64,000 nucleotides of DNA from Pseudomonas palmensis (GTDB lineage: Bacteria > Pseudomonadota > Gammaproteobacteria > Pseudomonadales > Pseudomonadaceae). Below the pieces are notes generated by a model. That model saw nothing but the letters and a program-made list of their open reading frames with translations. It was not told the DNA's origin and did not search any database. Each line of letters starts with the position of its first letter. The stretch's first letter is position 1. Positions 1-9,663 of the stretch are shown here, in pieces. A program made the translations under genes and the position numbers. Location: NCBI RefSeq assembly GCF_017848315.1, contig NZ_JAFKEC010000012.1, positions 1 to 64,000 of the forward strand, in the 5' to 3' direction.

Positions 1-25
1 GGCAGGCGATCTGCGCCGCTTGTTT

Positions 26-313
26 TCATCTGCGCTCTAGCTGGCGCCATAGTTTTTCGTGAAAATAGAATGCTAAGGTGTTACATGCCGGCTCAATTAC
101 AGCTATCAGTCCGCCTGTGAGCGCTGAGCCTGTAAGTAAATATGCAACTGTGAATGCAATGGTGAAGTGAAGAATGCTAAAGCTGAACGTTTTCCATAAT
201 GGGCCTTTCGTTCGTCCGGAGCAGCAGCGTGTGTCAGATAGGCTTCGCATTGGCGCCCCTTTATCAGTTGTTTGCGCCGCCGGGGATCGCAGACGGCGCA
301 AATATTGGGTCAT
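26..313 (-). CDS. DUF2061 small membrane protein
   Basis: The 95-residue product ends in a DUF2061-type segment: two hydrophobic helices (about residues 42-60 and 63-80) followed by the typical NTLAFYFHEKLW motif. DUF2061 proteins are small inner-membrane proteins of unknown function. The ATG at 313 is chosen because it overlaps the stop of the upstream DUF892 gene in a TGA/ATG arrangement, so the two are probably translationally coupled. A longer in-frame extension to 430 exists but lies inside the DUF892 gene. The N-terminal 40 residues are basic and not recognised. Confidence 0.7.
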   Translation of the reverse strand: MTQYLRRLRSPAAQTTDKGAPMRSLSDTRCCSGRTKGPLWKTFSFSILHFTIAFTVAYLLTGSALTGGLIAVIEPACNTLAFYFHEKLWRQLERR

Positions 314-825
314 CGTTTCGCTTCTTCGCCAGGTGTTGCCGACCGGCTCAGGAATGCGCGGGTGATTTCTGGCAAGTGCTCCCTCAACCAGTCGGCCATC
401 GCGACCTCCTCCTTCAAAATCGCTCGGCACGCTTCGGCAGTAAGCTCATCACCTGAGGCCGTTGCTGCCTCAATAAGCACGGTATAGGAGGCGATTTCAA
501 GGTTCTCAAATACATAACCAGACATAGCCCCTTTGACGACTTCATCACTCATGGTCATACCACCCACAGCCTGCCCGAATGCCATGAGCTTTCCTGCAAG
601 ATCTTTCAAAGTTGAAGGACTTCCTCCCAAACGCTTAATGCATTCCCCAAGTAGACGTTGTTGTCCCTCCGTCTCTGCGATGTGTTGAACGATCCGCTCA
701 CGAAGCTCGGGATAATTTTCTAACCGCTCTGCTTGTGCTTTGAGCATTTTCTCCGCTTGCTGCTCCATTGCATGAGCATCTCGCAGCCAATCGAGTAAGT
801 TTTCAGTCGGGGTCGTCATGGTCAA
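310..825 (-). CDS. DUF892 (YciE/YciF-type) ferritin-like protein
   Basis: A 171-residue four-helix protein of the DUF892 family. The hallmarks are the N-terminal WLRDAHAMEQQAEKML helix, a LGGSPS turn, and the later helices with ENLEIASYTVLIEAA and AILKEEVAMADWL, carrying Glu and His positions expected of a ferritin-like di-iron fold. YciE/YciF proteins are induced by general stress and osmotic stress; the exact reaction is unknown. It is transcribed away from the Mn-catalase gene and is followed by a DUF2061 gene. A second member of the family lies at 2228, so the locus carries two divergent copies. Confidence 0.85.
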   Translation of the reverse strand: MTMTTPTENLLDWLRDAHAMEQQAEKMLKAQAERLENYPELRERIVQHIAETEGQQRLLGECIKRLGGSPSTLKDLAGKLMAFGQAVGGMTMSDEVVKGAMSGYVFENLEIASYTVLIEAATASGDELTAEACRAILKEEVAMADWLREHLPEITRAFLSRSATPGEEAKR

Positions 826-1077
826 TATCCTCGGAAATGAGTTATTGGGAATCCGGATTGTCTCAGGGGTTCGTTTCGGTCGACGAATGGATGGGTACGC
901 TAAAGATTAGAGTTAAGGTATTTTCGAGTGATGTGAAATTTCGATTGAACTTATCTTCCCGGTCCATTCATCCAGAAAGCGGATATGGATTTAGCACGTA
1001 ATAACATCTGTTCGCTCCTAAGCATTGATGGTGCCTACATTAGAGGGCGCCTGCTTACTAGCCGCGAGGAGCAAACC

Positions 1078-1956
1078 ATGTTTATCCATAACAAACGCTT
1101 GCAATATACCGTGCGTGTCGCCCAGCCCAATCCCGGCCTGGCCAATCTGTTGCTCGAACAATTCGGTGGTGCTCAGGGCGAGCTGGCCGCTGCTAGCCGA
1201 TATATCACCCAGGCACTGGCGGAAGACGACCCAGGGCGTAAAGACCTGCTGATGGATATTGCAACCGAAGAGCTCAGCCACCTGGAGATCGTCGGCTCCA
1301 TAATCGTCATGCTCAACAAGGGTGCCAAAGGCCGCTTGGCCGAAGGGGTCGAAGAGGAAGGCGAGCTGTATCGAGCAATCAATGGTGCGGGTAACGACTC
1401 CCACATCACCAGCATCTTGTATGGTGCCGGTGCTCCACTGACCAATTCGGCTGGCGTCCCTTGGAGCGCTGCCTATGTCGATACCATAGGCGAGCCTACA
1501 GCAGACTTTCGTTCGAACATTGCAGCTGAAGCGCGAGCCAAGATCGTCTACGAACGTCTGATGAACGTTACCGATGACCCGGGCGTGAAAGAGGCGCTGG
1601 GCTTTCTCATGACCCGGGAGATCGCCCATCAGCTTTCCTTTGAAAAGGCGCTTCATACCATTCAGCCGAACTTCCCCCAAGGCAAACTCCCTGGTATGCC
1701 GGAGTTCACCAACAAGTATTTCAATATGTCTGGTGAGCCCAATGTGCGTGGCCCTTGGAACGAGGGCAGTGAGTGGGAGTACGTGGAAAATCCATCAGCT
1801 GCTGTGGATGGTGGGGATGGCACCGCTTCGGTGACGCTCACTCCTGCCGAAGCTGAAACAGTTGAGGCGATGAAGCTTCGGACAATGTCTGATCCAACCG
1901 CCAACCCGGTTACAGGCGCAGATCTCGGCTCCGGCTTGATTAATGGCAAAGACTGA
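1078..1956 (+). CDS. manganese catalase
   Basis: The 292-residue product is a non-haem di-manganese catalase (disproportionates hydrogen peroxide in the cytoplasm). Metal-ligand motifs of the family are visible: LLLEQFGGAQGELA near residue 24, EELSHLEIVGSI near 65, EARAKIVYERLM near 147 and TREIAHQLSFEKAL near 180. The ATG at 1078 follows a GAGGAG ribosome site and gives the family N-terminus MFIHNKRLQYTVRVAQPNPG; an upstream in-frame ATG at 985 only adds unrelated residues. Downstream come a small gene and a DUF892 gene in the same direction, with a terminator after the latter, so a three-gene stress operon is likely. Confidence 0.93.
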   Translation: MFIHNKRLQYTVRVAQPNPGLANLLLEQFGGAQGELAAASRYITQALAEDDPGRKDLLMDIATEELSHLEIVGSIIVMLNKGAKGRLAEGVEEEGELYRAINGAGNDSHITSILYGAGAPLTNSAGVPWSAAYVDTIGEPTADFRSNIAAEARAKIVYERLMNVTDDPGVKEALGFLMTREIAHQLSFEKALHTIQPNFPQGKLPGMPEFTNKYFNMSGEPNVRGPWNEGSEWEYVENPSAAVDGGDGTASVTLTPAEAETVEAMKLRTMSDPTANPVTGADLGSGLINGKD

Positions 1957-1972
1957 GAAAGTCGGAGGCATC

Positions 1973-2203
1973 ATGAACATTCTGCGCAAGAAAGCCTCGC
2001 TACATCGCCTGTTTGGTGTTGAGCACCTCATGAGCCAAGCGTTGGCCGAATTTGAAGCTGAGTCCCGCCTGGCCTGTCGAGCTCTGCGTGTACGCATGGC
2101 CGTAATGACCTTCGGAGTCGGCTCGCTTCTACCCAACGACCTTCCCGGCGATGCGCCGGAAGTCGAGCGCCCGGAAACTTTTCTGAGTAACACCCTGCAC
2201 TGA
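1973..2203 (+). CDS. small hypothetical protein in the Mn-catalase operon
   Basis: A 76-residue protein not recognised as a named family. It has a basic start (MNILRKKASLHRLFG), a predicted helix with acidic residues and a Pro/Glu-rich tail. The ATG at 1973 is preceded by GGAGG at good spacing, 16 bases after the catalase stop, which favours it over an in-frame ATG at 1943 that lies inside the catalase gene. It lies between the Mn catalase and a DUF892 gene on the same strand, so it probably shares their stress-related transcript. Confidence 0.6.
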   Translation: MNILRKKASLHRLFGVEHLMSQALAEFEAESRLACRALRVRMAVMTFGVGSLLPNDLPGDAPEVERPETFLSNTLH

Positions 2204-2227
2204 TCACTACCGTCTAGGAGATAACCA

Positions 2228-2728
2228 ATGGCTGCACGGAAAACTGTTGAAGACCTGTTTATCCATGAACTGTCTGATGTGTATAGCGCAGAAAAGCAGA
2301 TCACCAAGGCGCTGCCTCGGTTGGCCAGGGCCGCCACCAATCCACTACTGGCCGACGCCTTCACATCCCACCTGGCCGAGACCCAGGGTCAGATCGAGCG
2401 CATCGACCAACTGGTGGAGTCGGCAGGTTTGAAGCTCAAGCGGATGAAGTGCGTTGCGATGGAGGGGCTGGTGGAGGAGAGCAAGGAATTGCTCGATGAA
2501 ATCGAACAAGGCGCGGTGCTGGATGCCGCACTGATCGGCGCCTGCCAGAAGGTAGAGCATTACGAGATCGCCAGCTATGGAACGCTGATCGCCATGGCCA
2601 AGCACCTGGGAATGAAGGAAGCAGTGTCGTTGCTGGGCGATACCTTGGCCGAGGAAAAAGCGGCGGACGACAAGCTTTCTGCTATCGCTGAAGAAGGAGG
2701 TAACCAGGCGGCCACACTCGAAAAATGA
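2228..2728 (+). CDS. DUF892 (YciF-type) ferritin-like protein
   Basis: A 166-residue YciF-type protein. It opens with the family signature KTVEDLFIHELSDVYSAEKQ and continues with KALPRLARAA, ETQGQIERIDQL, and a late CQKVEHYEIASYGTL helix, then LAEEKAADDKL. The Glu/His pattern fits a ferritin-like bundle. An AGGAG site lies 8 bases before the ATG. It is the last gene of the Mn-catalase transcription unit and ends just before a strong terminator. The copy at 310-825 is only distantly similar, so this is not a recent duplication. Confidence 0.88.
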   Translation: MAARKTVEDLFIHELSDVYSAEKQITKALPRLARAATNPLLADAFTSHLAETQGQIERIDQLVESAGLKLKRMKCVAMEGLVEESKELLDEIEQGAVLDAALIGACQKVEHYEIASYGTLIAMAKHLGMKEAVSLLGDTLAEEKAADDKLSAIAEEGGNQAATLEK

Positions 2729-2735
2729 AGGCGCG

Positions 2736-2763
2736 AGCCCGGTGCCGATGCACCGGGCTTTTC
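2736..2763 (+). terminator. rho-independent terminator
   Basis: A perfect 10-bp stem (AGCCCGGTGC / GCACCGGGCT) with a 4-base loop followed by T-rich sequence, 8 bases past the DUF892 stop. It closes the Mn-catalase operon. Confidence 0.9.
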
Positions 2764-2883
2764 ACACCTTACTTTCCCTTGGATTTTGGGGGATGATCAC
2801 CATCATGATGATCGCCAAACACGACAGCCTCTCCCCGAAGGGGGCGCGCCCAAGACCTTATCTAACACAGTTGTTGCAGGCGG

Positions 2884-3678
2884 CTATTGGCTAGACCGGC
2901 TATTCGTAGTGGATGGCGTAGCTGTTGAAGAACGATGTACATGGGCACCGGTTGGATCGGTGATTTGAATGACATTACCGTGCTGCCAGCCATCCGCCTG
3001 GGGATCAGCATCAGGAATACGGATGTCAGCCCGCTCGCCTTTGGTTTTCCCAGCATCCACACCCAAGCGCCCATTGCGCTGTTCGACCATCGCCGGGTCA
3101 GCCTGCCCATCTGCGGTAAAGCCCATCATCAACTGCGGCACCCCCACCGGCAGCGCTTTGTCCTGATCGGTATGCCAGGTGTGCCACGTCTTCCCGTAGG
3201 TGTGAGCCAGTCGCGCCATCAGGGCATGTTCCGCAGGATCAGGGATGCCTGGGGCGATCAACTGCCCAGAGGAGACCTCGTAGCCATGACTGTGCCACAT
3301 CGCCTTCTCCCTCGTTGGTAAGCCGGCAAAAAGCTTCTCGTCGATGATGTACTCGACGCCCATGATCTTCGCCCCCTTGGTATTGCCGTCGAATATCACA
3401 CATTGAATGACATCCTCGTTGAGGATGGAGCAGTAGTGGTGCGCTTCCATCTGCACGTCCGGATGCCCGTTGTAGAAGTGAAAGCCATCCAGGTAAGCGT
3501 TGATGGCCTCAATGGGCGGCTTGGACTGCAGCGTCGCGGCGCCGGCTTCCAGCAGCTGGGTTTTAGCAGACTCGGGCCTGCCTGGTGTCTCCACAGGAGA
3601 CTTCGTTTCGTGAGCGGAGCAGGCCCACAGCAGAGAGCAAGCGAGGGGAAGGGTTATCGTTTGAAATAGCTGTCGCAT
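2884..3678 (-). CDS. OBAP/DUF1264-family lipoprotein
   Basis: A 264-residue protein of the oil-body-associated-protein-like (DUF1264) family. An N-terminal signal with a lipobox-like end (LLWACS, Cys at about 19) suggests a membrane-anchored lipoprotein. The family core is seen in INAYLDGFHFYNGHPDVQ, HHYCSILNEDVIQC, IMGVEYIID, and the WHSHGYEVSSGQL stretch around residue 130. Bacterial members are stress-linked; no enzymatic role is established. It is convergent with the Mn-catalase operon and divergent from the LOV kinase gene. The C-terminal 15 residues are Ser/Thr-rich and low-complexity. Confidence 0.82.
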   Translation of the reverse strand: MRQLFQTITLPLACSLLWACSAHETKSPVETPGRPESAKTQLLEAGAATLQSKPPIEAINAYLDGFHFYNGHPDVQMEAHHYCSILNEDVIQCVIFDGNTKGAKIMGVEYIIDEKLFAGLPTREKAMWHSHGYEVSSGQLIAPGIPDPAEHALMARLAHTYGKTWHTWHTDQDKALPVGVPQLMMGFTADGQADPAMVEQRNGRLGVDAGKTKGERADIRIPDADPQADGWQHGNVIQITDPTGAHVHRSSTATPSTTNSRSSQ

Positions 3679-3976
3679 GAGAAAGGCTCTGGCTGGTGTC
3701 CTTAGAGGACAACCATGGCCAATAAAGCGGACAGCCCAACGGACGAGTGGTCTGAGTCAGTTTCAAATGGCTAATCCATCCAATAACGGCCTCTTCGCTG
3801 GCCAAAGCAGTGCTCGACCAGCTGAGGTAGTTGCCGTCCAGGGTGTCCAGCAGCGAGTGGATAGCCTGTTCCCTGAAACTGCCGACGTCGTGCAACTTGG
3901 CGGCTGACCGGGAGCAACCTGCCCACGAAAGTTGTCCAGATTTAACGAACCAGGCGCAATGATCAAGGAGATTCTC

Positions 3977-5575
3977 GTGACCGAAAAGAAGGCGCGCGTC
4001 AGCAACCAGGCTTCGGGCGACATTTCCGGCTTGGCCCGCGATATGTTCTTCGCCGCGGTGCAAACTACCCGGATGCCGATGATCGTCACCGATCCTAACC
4101 GAGACGACAACCCGATCATCTTCGCCAACCGGGCCTTCCTGGAAATGACAGGTTATGCCGCGGAGGAGATTCTGGGCCAAAACTGCCGATTCCTGCAGGG
4201 GCCCGACACCGACCGCACGGTGGTAGACAGCCTGCGTCAGGCCATAGAGCAGCGCGTCGATATTGCGGCTGAGATCCTCAACTATCGTAAGGACGGTTCA
4301 AGCTTCTGGAATGCCTTGTTTCTCTCGCCGATTTTCAATGAGCGCGGTGAGCTGATCTATTACTTTGCTTCTCAGCTGGATGTCAGCCGACGCCGCGACG
4401 CCGAAGACGCCCTGCGTCAGGCGCAAAAAATGGAAGCGTTGGGGCAGCTGACAGGCGGAATCGCCCACGACTTCAACAACCTGTTGCAGGTCATGGGTGG
4501 CTACCTGGGCCTGATCGCCCGTCAAGCCGAGAAGCCCCAGGCGGACCTGAACCGTATTCGCCGTAGCGTCGGGCATGCGCAATCGGCAGTCGACCGTGCC
4601 AGTACCTGGACCAAGCAATTGCTGGCGTTCGCCCGTAAGCAGAAGTTGCATGGACGGGTACTGAACCTGAACCACCTGATTGACGATGCGCGCCCAATCA
4701 TCGAGCGTACGTTCGGCGCCGAGGTGACGGTGGAGTTTGATCTTGAGGACCAGCTGCGTAGCTGCCGGATCGACGCGACACAGGCAGAAGTGGCCCTGCT
4801 GAATATTTTCCTCAACGCCAGGGATGCCCTGATAGGCCGCAAGCGGCCGCACATATTCATCGCAACCCGAAACGTCCTGATCACCGATCCAAGCCTGTCG
4901 TTTGACGGATTGCTGCCGGGTGGCTACGTGAGTATATCCATCACCGACAACGGTGTCGGTATGCCTGCGGGCATCCGTGACCGTGTGATGGACCCTTTTT
5001 TCACCACAAAGGAAGAGGGAAAAGGGTCGGGGCTGGGGTTGTCGATGGTGTACGGTTTTGCCCGCCAGTCCGGGGGCGCGGCGCGTATTTACACCGAAGA
5101 AGGCGAAGGTACCACGTTGCGCCTGTACTTCCCGGTGGATGACGCTCAGCTGGTGCAGCAGCAACCGTCGAAAGTGGCTAAGCGCAGTGCTGGCAGTGAG
5201 CGCATCCTGATCGTCGAGGACCGGCCGGATGTGGCCGAGCTGGCGAAGATGGTGTTGGAGGACTACGGCTATGCCGCCGACATGGTGCTTAACGCCCGCG
5301 AGGCGCTTAAACTGATCCAGGCTGGGGAGCGATATGACTTGCTGTTTACCGACTTGATCATGCCGGGCGGCATGAACGGCGTAATGCTTGCCCGAGCCGT
5401 GCGGCGCCTGCAACCTGGGATCAAAGTCTTGCTGACGACAGGCTACGCGGAAAACGCGATCGAGCGGACTGACATTGGCGGCGCCGAGTTCGAGGTCATC
5501 TCCAAGCCCTGCCAGCCACACGATCTGGCTTGCCGGGTCAGACAGGTACTAGATGGTCCGACTGGCGTGGCGTGA
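3977..5575 (+). CDS. LOV-domain hybrid histidine kinase (blue-light sensor)
   Basis: A 532-residue sensor with a LOV/PAS domain (about 25-135), a HisKA helix pair, an HATPase_c domain and a C-terminal receiver. The LOV photoactive motif GQNCRFLQG, with the flavin-adduct cysteine, is intact, as is the Gln in YFASQLDV that contacts FMN. The phospho-acceptor His lies in [12 protein letters not shown], the ATP site includes NARDAL and GSGLGLS, and the receiver Asp lies in [14 protein letters not shown] at 3977 is preferred because AAGGAG lies 6 bases upstream and the protein then starts like known Pseudomonas LOV kinases; ATG at 3932 or 3959 are alternatives. A separate output regulator is not seen nearby. 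Confidence 0.9.
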   Translation: MTEKKARVSNQASGDISGLARDMFFAAVQTTRMPMIVTDPNRDDNPIIFANRAFLEMTGYAAEEILGQNCRFLQGPDTDRTVVDSLRQAIEQRVDIAAEILNYRKDGSSFWNALFLSPIFNERGELIYYFASQLDVSRRRDAEDALRQAQKMEALGQLTGGIAHDFNNLLQVMGGYLGLIARQAEKPQADLNRIRRSVGHAQSAVDRASTWTKQLLAFARKQKLHGRVLNLNHLIDDARPIIERTFGAEVTVEFDLEDQLRSCRIDATQAEVALLNIFLNARDALIGRKRPHIFIATRNVLITDPSLSFDGLLPGGYVSISITDNGVGMPAGIRDRVMDPFFTTKEEGKGSGLGLSMVYGFARQSGGAARIYTEEGEGTTLRLYFPVDDAQLVQQQPSKVAKRSAGSERILIVEDRPDVAELAKMVLEDYGYAADMVLNAREALKLIQAGERYDLLFTDLIMPGGMNGVMLARAVRRLQPGIKVLLTTGYAENAIERTDIGGAEFEVISKPCQPHDLACRVRQVLDGPTGVA

Positions 5576-5630
5576 TGGGCAACGGGGCGCAAGCAAGCTG
5601 TTTTGATGGCAGGTGCGCGTGAGGCCGCCA

Positions 5631-5690
5631 TGATGCCCGGATTGGGCTGCGCCACGGGCACGGTGTGTTGCAATCTTATTGTGCATGAAC
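5631..5690 (-). pseudogene. remnant of a second Mn-catalase 5' end
   Basis: On the minus strand this stretch encodes RLQHTVPVAQPNPG, almost the same as the start of the intact Mn catalase at 1078 (RLQYTVRVAQPNPG). The preceding HNK residues of the same N-terminus are also present but in another frame. No further catalase sequence follows. It is a short, frameshifted shard of a lost or rearranged catalase gene. Confidence 0.55.
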
Positions 5691-5751
5691 ATGGGACGTC
5701 CACATCAGCGCGCAGGAGCAGCCCGGCTGCCCCTGCGATTTTCACGGATGA

Positions 5752-6104
5752 CTAGCGGTTGTCATCACTCTTGCGACCGCCACCGTGGCTATGCTGGCCA
5801 CCGACCCGTCCGGCTTCCGAGGCTTTTTCGCGGTCATTGGCAAAGTTGCCGCCGGACGCCTGGCCGCCCTTGTGGCCAGCTTCGGATGCCCGCTCAGGGT
5901 CGTTCTTGAAATTACCGCCGGATGCCTGGCCACCCTTGTGACCTGCTTCCGAGGCGCGCTCTGGATCGTTCTTGAAATACCTCCTGACACCTGGCCGCCT
6001 TTGTGCCCGGCCTCGGATGCCTTTTCCCGGTCATTGGCAAAGTTGCCTGGATTGGTGTTGGCGTTGCCACCTTGATTCCCGCGGTCGTCTTGATTGCTAG
6101 CCAT
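5752..6104 (-). pseudogene. KGG-repeat (con-10/GsiB-like) stress protein, frameshifted
   Basis: The start (MASNQDDRGNQGG) and first repeat (FANDREKASEAGHKGGQ) read in one frame; the next two KGG repeats, a last ANDREKASEAGRVGGQ repeat and the tail read in another. Comparing the repeat units shows one base missing near 5978: one copy reads GGTAATTTCAAG while the other reads GGTATTTCAAG. Restoring that base gives exactly 118 codons with a TAG at 5752. KGG proteins are small hydrophilic stress-induced proteins. This may be true decay, a slippage allele or a sequencing error. Confidence 0.75.
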
Positions 6105-6421
6105 GATTGACACCTCATGTCGGTAGTTACACAGGAAGGTCTGTGTTAACCAGTGACCCATGGAAAGCGGCACATCGTGCAAAGAATTTCACTCGGGCGG
6201 ACAAGAGGCTCTAATGAAAGTTGGCCTTTCATCTTGTGGCAAACAAAACTGGCGACCAAGCATGCAGGAAGCCTTAATCATGCACCACCAAAGCCTTGCA
6301 CGATGGCAAACAGAGTTCACCCTTGCCGGCTGCCAGCCGTCTTTTGGGCTGAACGAATGCGAACCGATAACGATCAATCCTACTGAGTCGTCCATCCCCA
6401 TCTGAAAAAAGGAGTATCCGT
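6105..6421. other. intergenic region without a supported gene
   Basis: About 300 bases between the KGG gene start and the small gene at 6422. It should hold the promoter of the minus-strand KGG gene and that of the plus-strand gene. Short open frames exist on both strands but lack ribosome sites and recognisable sequence. Confidence 0.5.
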
Positions 6422-6640
6422 ATGGCCAACTACCTGTACTTGATCAGCTACATCCTCGACAACCAACCCGGCACCTGCGAGCTGCGCAGTGAACAGGAAA
6501 ACTTGAGTCGCGAAGCGGCGCGCGATTACCTGCAAGGCCTGCATCGTAGTGAAGCGTCGTCGTTTACTGACGTGCAGGTGCAGCGCCTTGAGCATGACCA
6601 CGAGCGCGGCACATCGCCGGGGCATTACCAACAGCCCTGA
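6422..6640 (+). CDS. small hypothetical protein
   Basis: A 72-residue hydrophilic protein with a short hydrophobic start (ANYLYLISYILDNQPG) and an acidic/basic helix (LSREAARDYLQGLHRSE). An AAAGGAG site lies about 8 bases before the ATG, which supports a real gene. No family recognised. It stands alone, converging on the 3' end of the cyo operon. Confidence 0.6.
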   Translation: MANYLYLISYILDNQPGTCELRSEQENLSREAARDYLQGLHRSEASSFTDVQVQRLEHDHERGTSPGHYQQP

Positions 6641-6727
6641 GCAGGGGCGGCACGCATGGTTTCATCCATTAACCCGCTCAGCAACACCATCGCCAGGCGG
6701 CAGGACAAGCCCGTGGGCGAGGACGGG

Positions 6728-7066
6728 TCACAAACCGAGCATGTTGTAGTGCACGTAGTACATGATCCATAGCGACAACCCCACCAACAGCACGATGATC
6801 ACCACGGAGAACACCAGCGCCACCAGGCTCCAGCGCTGCTCACGCGCGGTGGTCAGGTGCAGGAAGAACATCATGTGCACCAGAATCTGCACCACCGCGC
6901 AGACCAGCGCCAACAGGAAGGTAGCGGCGCGCGGCAAGCTGGGAAACATGGCCAGCCCGAACGGCACAATGGTCAGCAACGCAGCCAGCAGGAAGCCGAT
7001 ATTGTACGATCTGTGGCTGGACTGGCTGGCGCCGGCACTGCTGTGAATCTGGCTTTCGCTGCTCAT
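6728..7066 (-). CDS. cyoD: cytochrome bo3 quinol oxidase subunit IV
   Basis: A 112-residue inner-membrane protein with three hydrophobic helices, matching CyoD: SYNIGFLLAALLTIVPFG, AATFLLALVCAVVQILVH and a third helix before MYYVHYNM. HMMFFLHL is a typical family motif. CyoD helps assemble haem and Cu into subunit I. The ATG at 7066 overlaps the cyoC stop by one base (TGATG), so the longer frame to 7381 is not used. No cyoE follows; the next sequence is a short gap and a convergent small gene. Confidence 0.93.
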   Translation of the reverse strand: MSSESQIHSSAGASQSSHRSYNIGFLLAALLTIVPFGLAMFPSLPRAATFLLALVCAVVQILVHMMFFLHLTTAREQRWSLVALVFSVVIIVLLVGLSLWIMYYVHYNMLGL

Positions 7067-7677
7067 CAGATCACTCCGAACAGGTAGACGACGGTAAACA
7101 CGCACACCCACACGATGTCGAGAAAATGCCAGAACAGGCTCAGGCAGCTCAGCCGTGTGGAGTTGACACAGCACAGGCCACGCTGCTGGACCTGGATCAT
7201 CAGCAGGGCCATCCACACCAGGCCGACCAGCACGTGCAGGCCATGGGTGCCGACCAGGGTGAAGAAGCCGGTGAGAAACGCGCTGCGCTGCGGCCCGTAG
7301 CCCTCGGCGATCAAGTGGTGGAACTCGTTCACCTCCATGGCGACGAAAGCCAGGCCCAGCACAAAGGTGACCCCCAGCCACTGCAGCACCCGGCGCTTGT
7401 CCTTGCGGTGGTTGGCCAGCATGGCGTAGCCATAGGTGATGCTGCTGAGCAGTAGCAGGCTGGTTTCGCCCAGGACGTAGGGCAGCTCAAAGATGTCCGC
7501 AGGGCCAGGGCCGCCCGCCACGGACTGGCCCAGCACCGCATAAGTGGCGAACAACGTGGCGAACAGGATGCAGTCGGTCATCAGGTAGATCCAGAAGCCG
7601 AACAGGCTCAGCGAACCCGCATCCTCGTAGCCTTGCTCCTGCTGGTGGGCGCTTTCGTTCAAGATGATGTGCGACAT
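7066..7677 (-). CDS. cyoC: cytochrome bo3 quinol oxidase subunit III
   Basis: A 203-residue CyoC with five hydrophobic segments. Family motifs include [42 protein letters not shown] (about residues 57-78), and [14 protein letters not shown] with the conserved His residues. Subunit III stabilises the oxidase; it binds no redox metal. It begins 3 bases after cyoB ends and overlaps cyoD by one base, consistent with one cyoABCD transcript. Confidence 0.94.
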   Translation of the reverse strand: MSHIILNESAHQQEQGYEDAGSLSLFGFWIYLMTDCILFATLFATYAVLGQSVAGGPGPADIFELPYVLGETSLLLLSSITYGYAMLANHRKDKRRVLQWLGVTFVLGLAFVAMEVNEFHHLIAEGYGPQRSAFLTGFFTLVGTHGLHVLVGLVWMALLMIQVQQRGLCCVNSTRLSCLSLFWHFLDIVWVCVFTVVYLFGVI

Positions 7678-7680
7678 GGC

Positions 7681-9663
7681 TCAGGCCTCCGCCATCAGCT
7701 GACGCCGTTGGGTTTCCACGCGTTCGACTTCCTCGGCCGTCACGTAGTACTCGGTATGCCGGTCGTAGCTGCGTACGATCAGTGCTGCCACCGTGGTCAG
7801 CAGTGAGGCAATCGCCAGCCACCAGATATGCCAGACCAAGGCGAAGCCCAGCACTGTGCTCAATGCGCCGATCAACACGCCCAGGCTAGTGTTGCACGGC
7901 ATGTGAATCCTGCGAAAATCCGCCTCGATCAGCGTCTTGACCCCACGCTCCTTCATTCCCCAATAGGCGTCGATGCCGTGCACCACCGGTTGCTCGGCAA
8001 AGTTGTAGAACGGCGGCGGTGACGCAGTGGCCCACTCCAGCGTGCGGCCATCCCAGGGATCGCCGGTGTGGTCGCGGTTTTCGTGGCGCTTGCGGATGCT
8101 CACAATCAGTTGCATTAGCTGGCAGGCCACGCCGCAGAGGATGATAAGCACACCAACCATCTCCAGCAGCAGAAACGGCCGCCACTCAGGCACATTGAAA
8201 TGGTTCAGGCGCCGGGTCATGCCCATGAAACCGAGAAAGTAAGATGGCATGAAAGCGAAATAGAAACCCGCCAGCCAGCACCAGAACGCGGCACGCCCCA
8301 GCGGGTCGTAGAGCTTGAAACCGAACGCCTTGGGGAACCAGTAGGTCAGGCCACACAGGTAGCCGAACACCGCGCCGCCAATAATCACGTTATGGAAATG
8401 CGCGATGAGAAACAGGCTGTTGTGCAGCAGGAAGTCTGCGCCCGGCACCGCCAGCAGCACGCCGGTCATGCCGCCAATGCTGAAGGTGACGATGAAGCCC
8501 ACCGTCCACAGCATGGGTGTCTCGAAGCGCACCCGACCGCGGTACATGGTGAACAGCCAGGTGAAGATCTTCACCCCAGTCGGGACGGCGATGATCATGG
8601 TCATAATGCCGAAGAACGCGTTCACGTTCGGCCCGGCGCCCATGGTGAAAAAGTGGTGTACCCAGACGATGAACGACAGCAGGGTGATGACGATGGTGGC
8701 CCAGACCAGCGAGTAGTAGCCGAACAGCCGCTTGCGTGAAAAGGTAGAGGCCACCTCAGAAAAGATTCCGAAAGCCGGCAGGATCAGGATGTACACCTCC
8801 GGGTGGCCCCAGGCCCAGATGAGGTTGATATACATCATCGGGTTGCCGCCCATCTCGTTGGTGAAGAAATGCATGCCCAGGTAGCGGTCCAGGCTGAGCA
8901 TGAACAGCGTGGCGGTGAGAATGGGGAATGCGGCCAGAATCAGTATCGAAGTGCACAATACCGTCCAGGTGAACACCGGCATGCGGAACAAGGTCATGCC
9001 GGTGGTGCGCATTTTTAGGATGGTGACGAAGAAATTCAGCCCGGTCAGCAACGTCCCAACGCCGGAGATCTGCAAGGACCAGATGTAGTAATCCACGCCT
9101 ACGCCCGGGCTGTAGCCGATACCGGACAAGGGCGGGTAGGCGACCCACCCAGTGCGGGCGAACTCACCGATCCCCAGCGAGAGATTCACCAAAACCGCAC
9201 CCGATACGAACAGCCAGAAGCTCACCGCGTTCAGAAACGGGTAAGCCACGTCGCGCGCACCGATTTGCAACGGCACGACGATGTTCATAAGGCCGACCAC
9301 GAATGGCATGGCCATGAAGAAGATCATGATCACGCCGTGAGCGGTGAAGATCTGGTCGTAGTGTTCCGGTGGCAGATAGCCGGGCGAGCCGTCCGAAGCC
9401 ATGGCTTGCTGAGTACGCATCATCAGCGCGTCGGCAAAACCCCGCAGCAGCATCACCAGGGCGACCACGATGTACATCACGCCGATGCGCTTGTGGTCGA
9501 CCGAGGTCAACCACTCCTTCCACAGATACGTCCATTTGCGCTTGTAGGTAATCATCCCAAAGCCGCAAACGCCGATCATGCCGACTACAGCAAGGGTGTA
9601 CATGATGATGGGTTCGTCCATGGGGATGGCGTCCCAGCTCAACTTTCCGAACATGCGGGTCAC
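7681..9663 (-). CDS. cyoB: cytochrome bo3 quinol oxidase subunit I
   Basis: A 660-residue haem-copper oxidase subunit with the full set of transmembrane helices of CyoB. The quinol-site signature [12 protein letters not shown] and the haem-ligand region [11 protein letters not shown] are present. The CuB and His-Tyr crosslink motif is in [14 protein letters not shown], the CuB His pair in WVHHFFTMG, and haem ligands in [14 protein letters not shown]. These define a ubiquinol rather than cytochrome c oxidase. It reduces O2 to water and pumps protons across the inner membrane. The ATG overlaps the cyoA stop by 4 bases. Confidence 0.96.
   Translation of the reverse strand: MTRMFGKLSWDAIPMDEPIIMYTLAVVGMIGVCGFGMITYKRKWTYLWKEWLTSVDHKRIGVMYIVVALVMLLRGFADALMMRTQQAMASDGSPGYLPPEHYDQIFTAHGVIMIFFMAMPFVVGLMNIVVPLQIGARDVAYPFLNAVSFWLFVSGAVLVNLSLGIGEFARTGWVAYPPLSGIGYSPGVGVDYYIWSLQISGVGTLLTGLNFFVTILKMRTTGMTLFRMPVFTWTVLCTSILILAAFPILTATLFMLSLDRYLGMHFFTNEMGGNPMMYINLIWAWGHPEVYILILPAFGIFSEVASTFSRKRLFGYYSLVWATIVITLLSFIVWVHHFFTMGAGPNVNAFFGIMTMIIAVPTGVKIFTWLFTMYRGRVRFETPMLWTVGFIVTFSIGGMTGVLLAVPGADFLLHNSLFLIAHFHNVIIGGAVFGYLCGLTYWFPKAFGFKLYDPLGRAAFWCWLAGFYFAFMPSYFLGFMGMTRRLNHFNVPEWRPFLLLEMVGVLIILCGVACQLMQLIVSIRKRHENRDHTGDPWDGRTLEWATASPPPFYNFAEQPVVHGIDAYWGMKERGVKTLIEADFRRIHMPCNTSLGVLIGALSTVLGFALVWHIWWLAIASLLTTVAALIVRSYDRHTEYYVTAEEVERVETQRRQLMAEA

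Noticed and set aside
4298..5521. 407-codon minus-strand frame opposite the LOV kinase
   Set aside because: The plus strand holds a complete LOV-HisKA-HATPase-REC protein; the opposite frame shows no domain.
8200..8739. Long plus-strand frame rich in His/Glu/Arg inside cyoB
   Set aside because: It is the reverse complement shadow of the intact cyoB gene with strong codon bias; no ribosome site and no recognisable protein.
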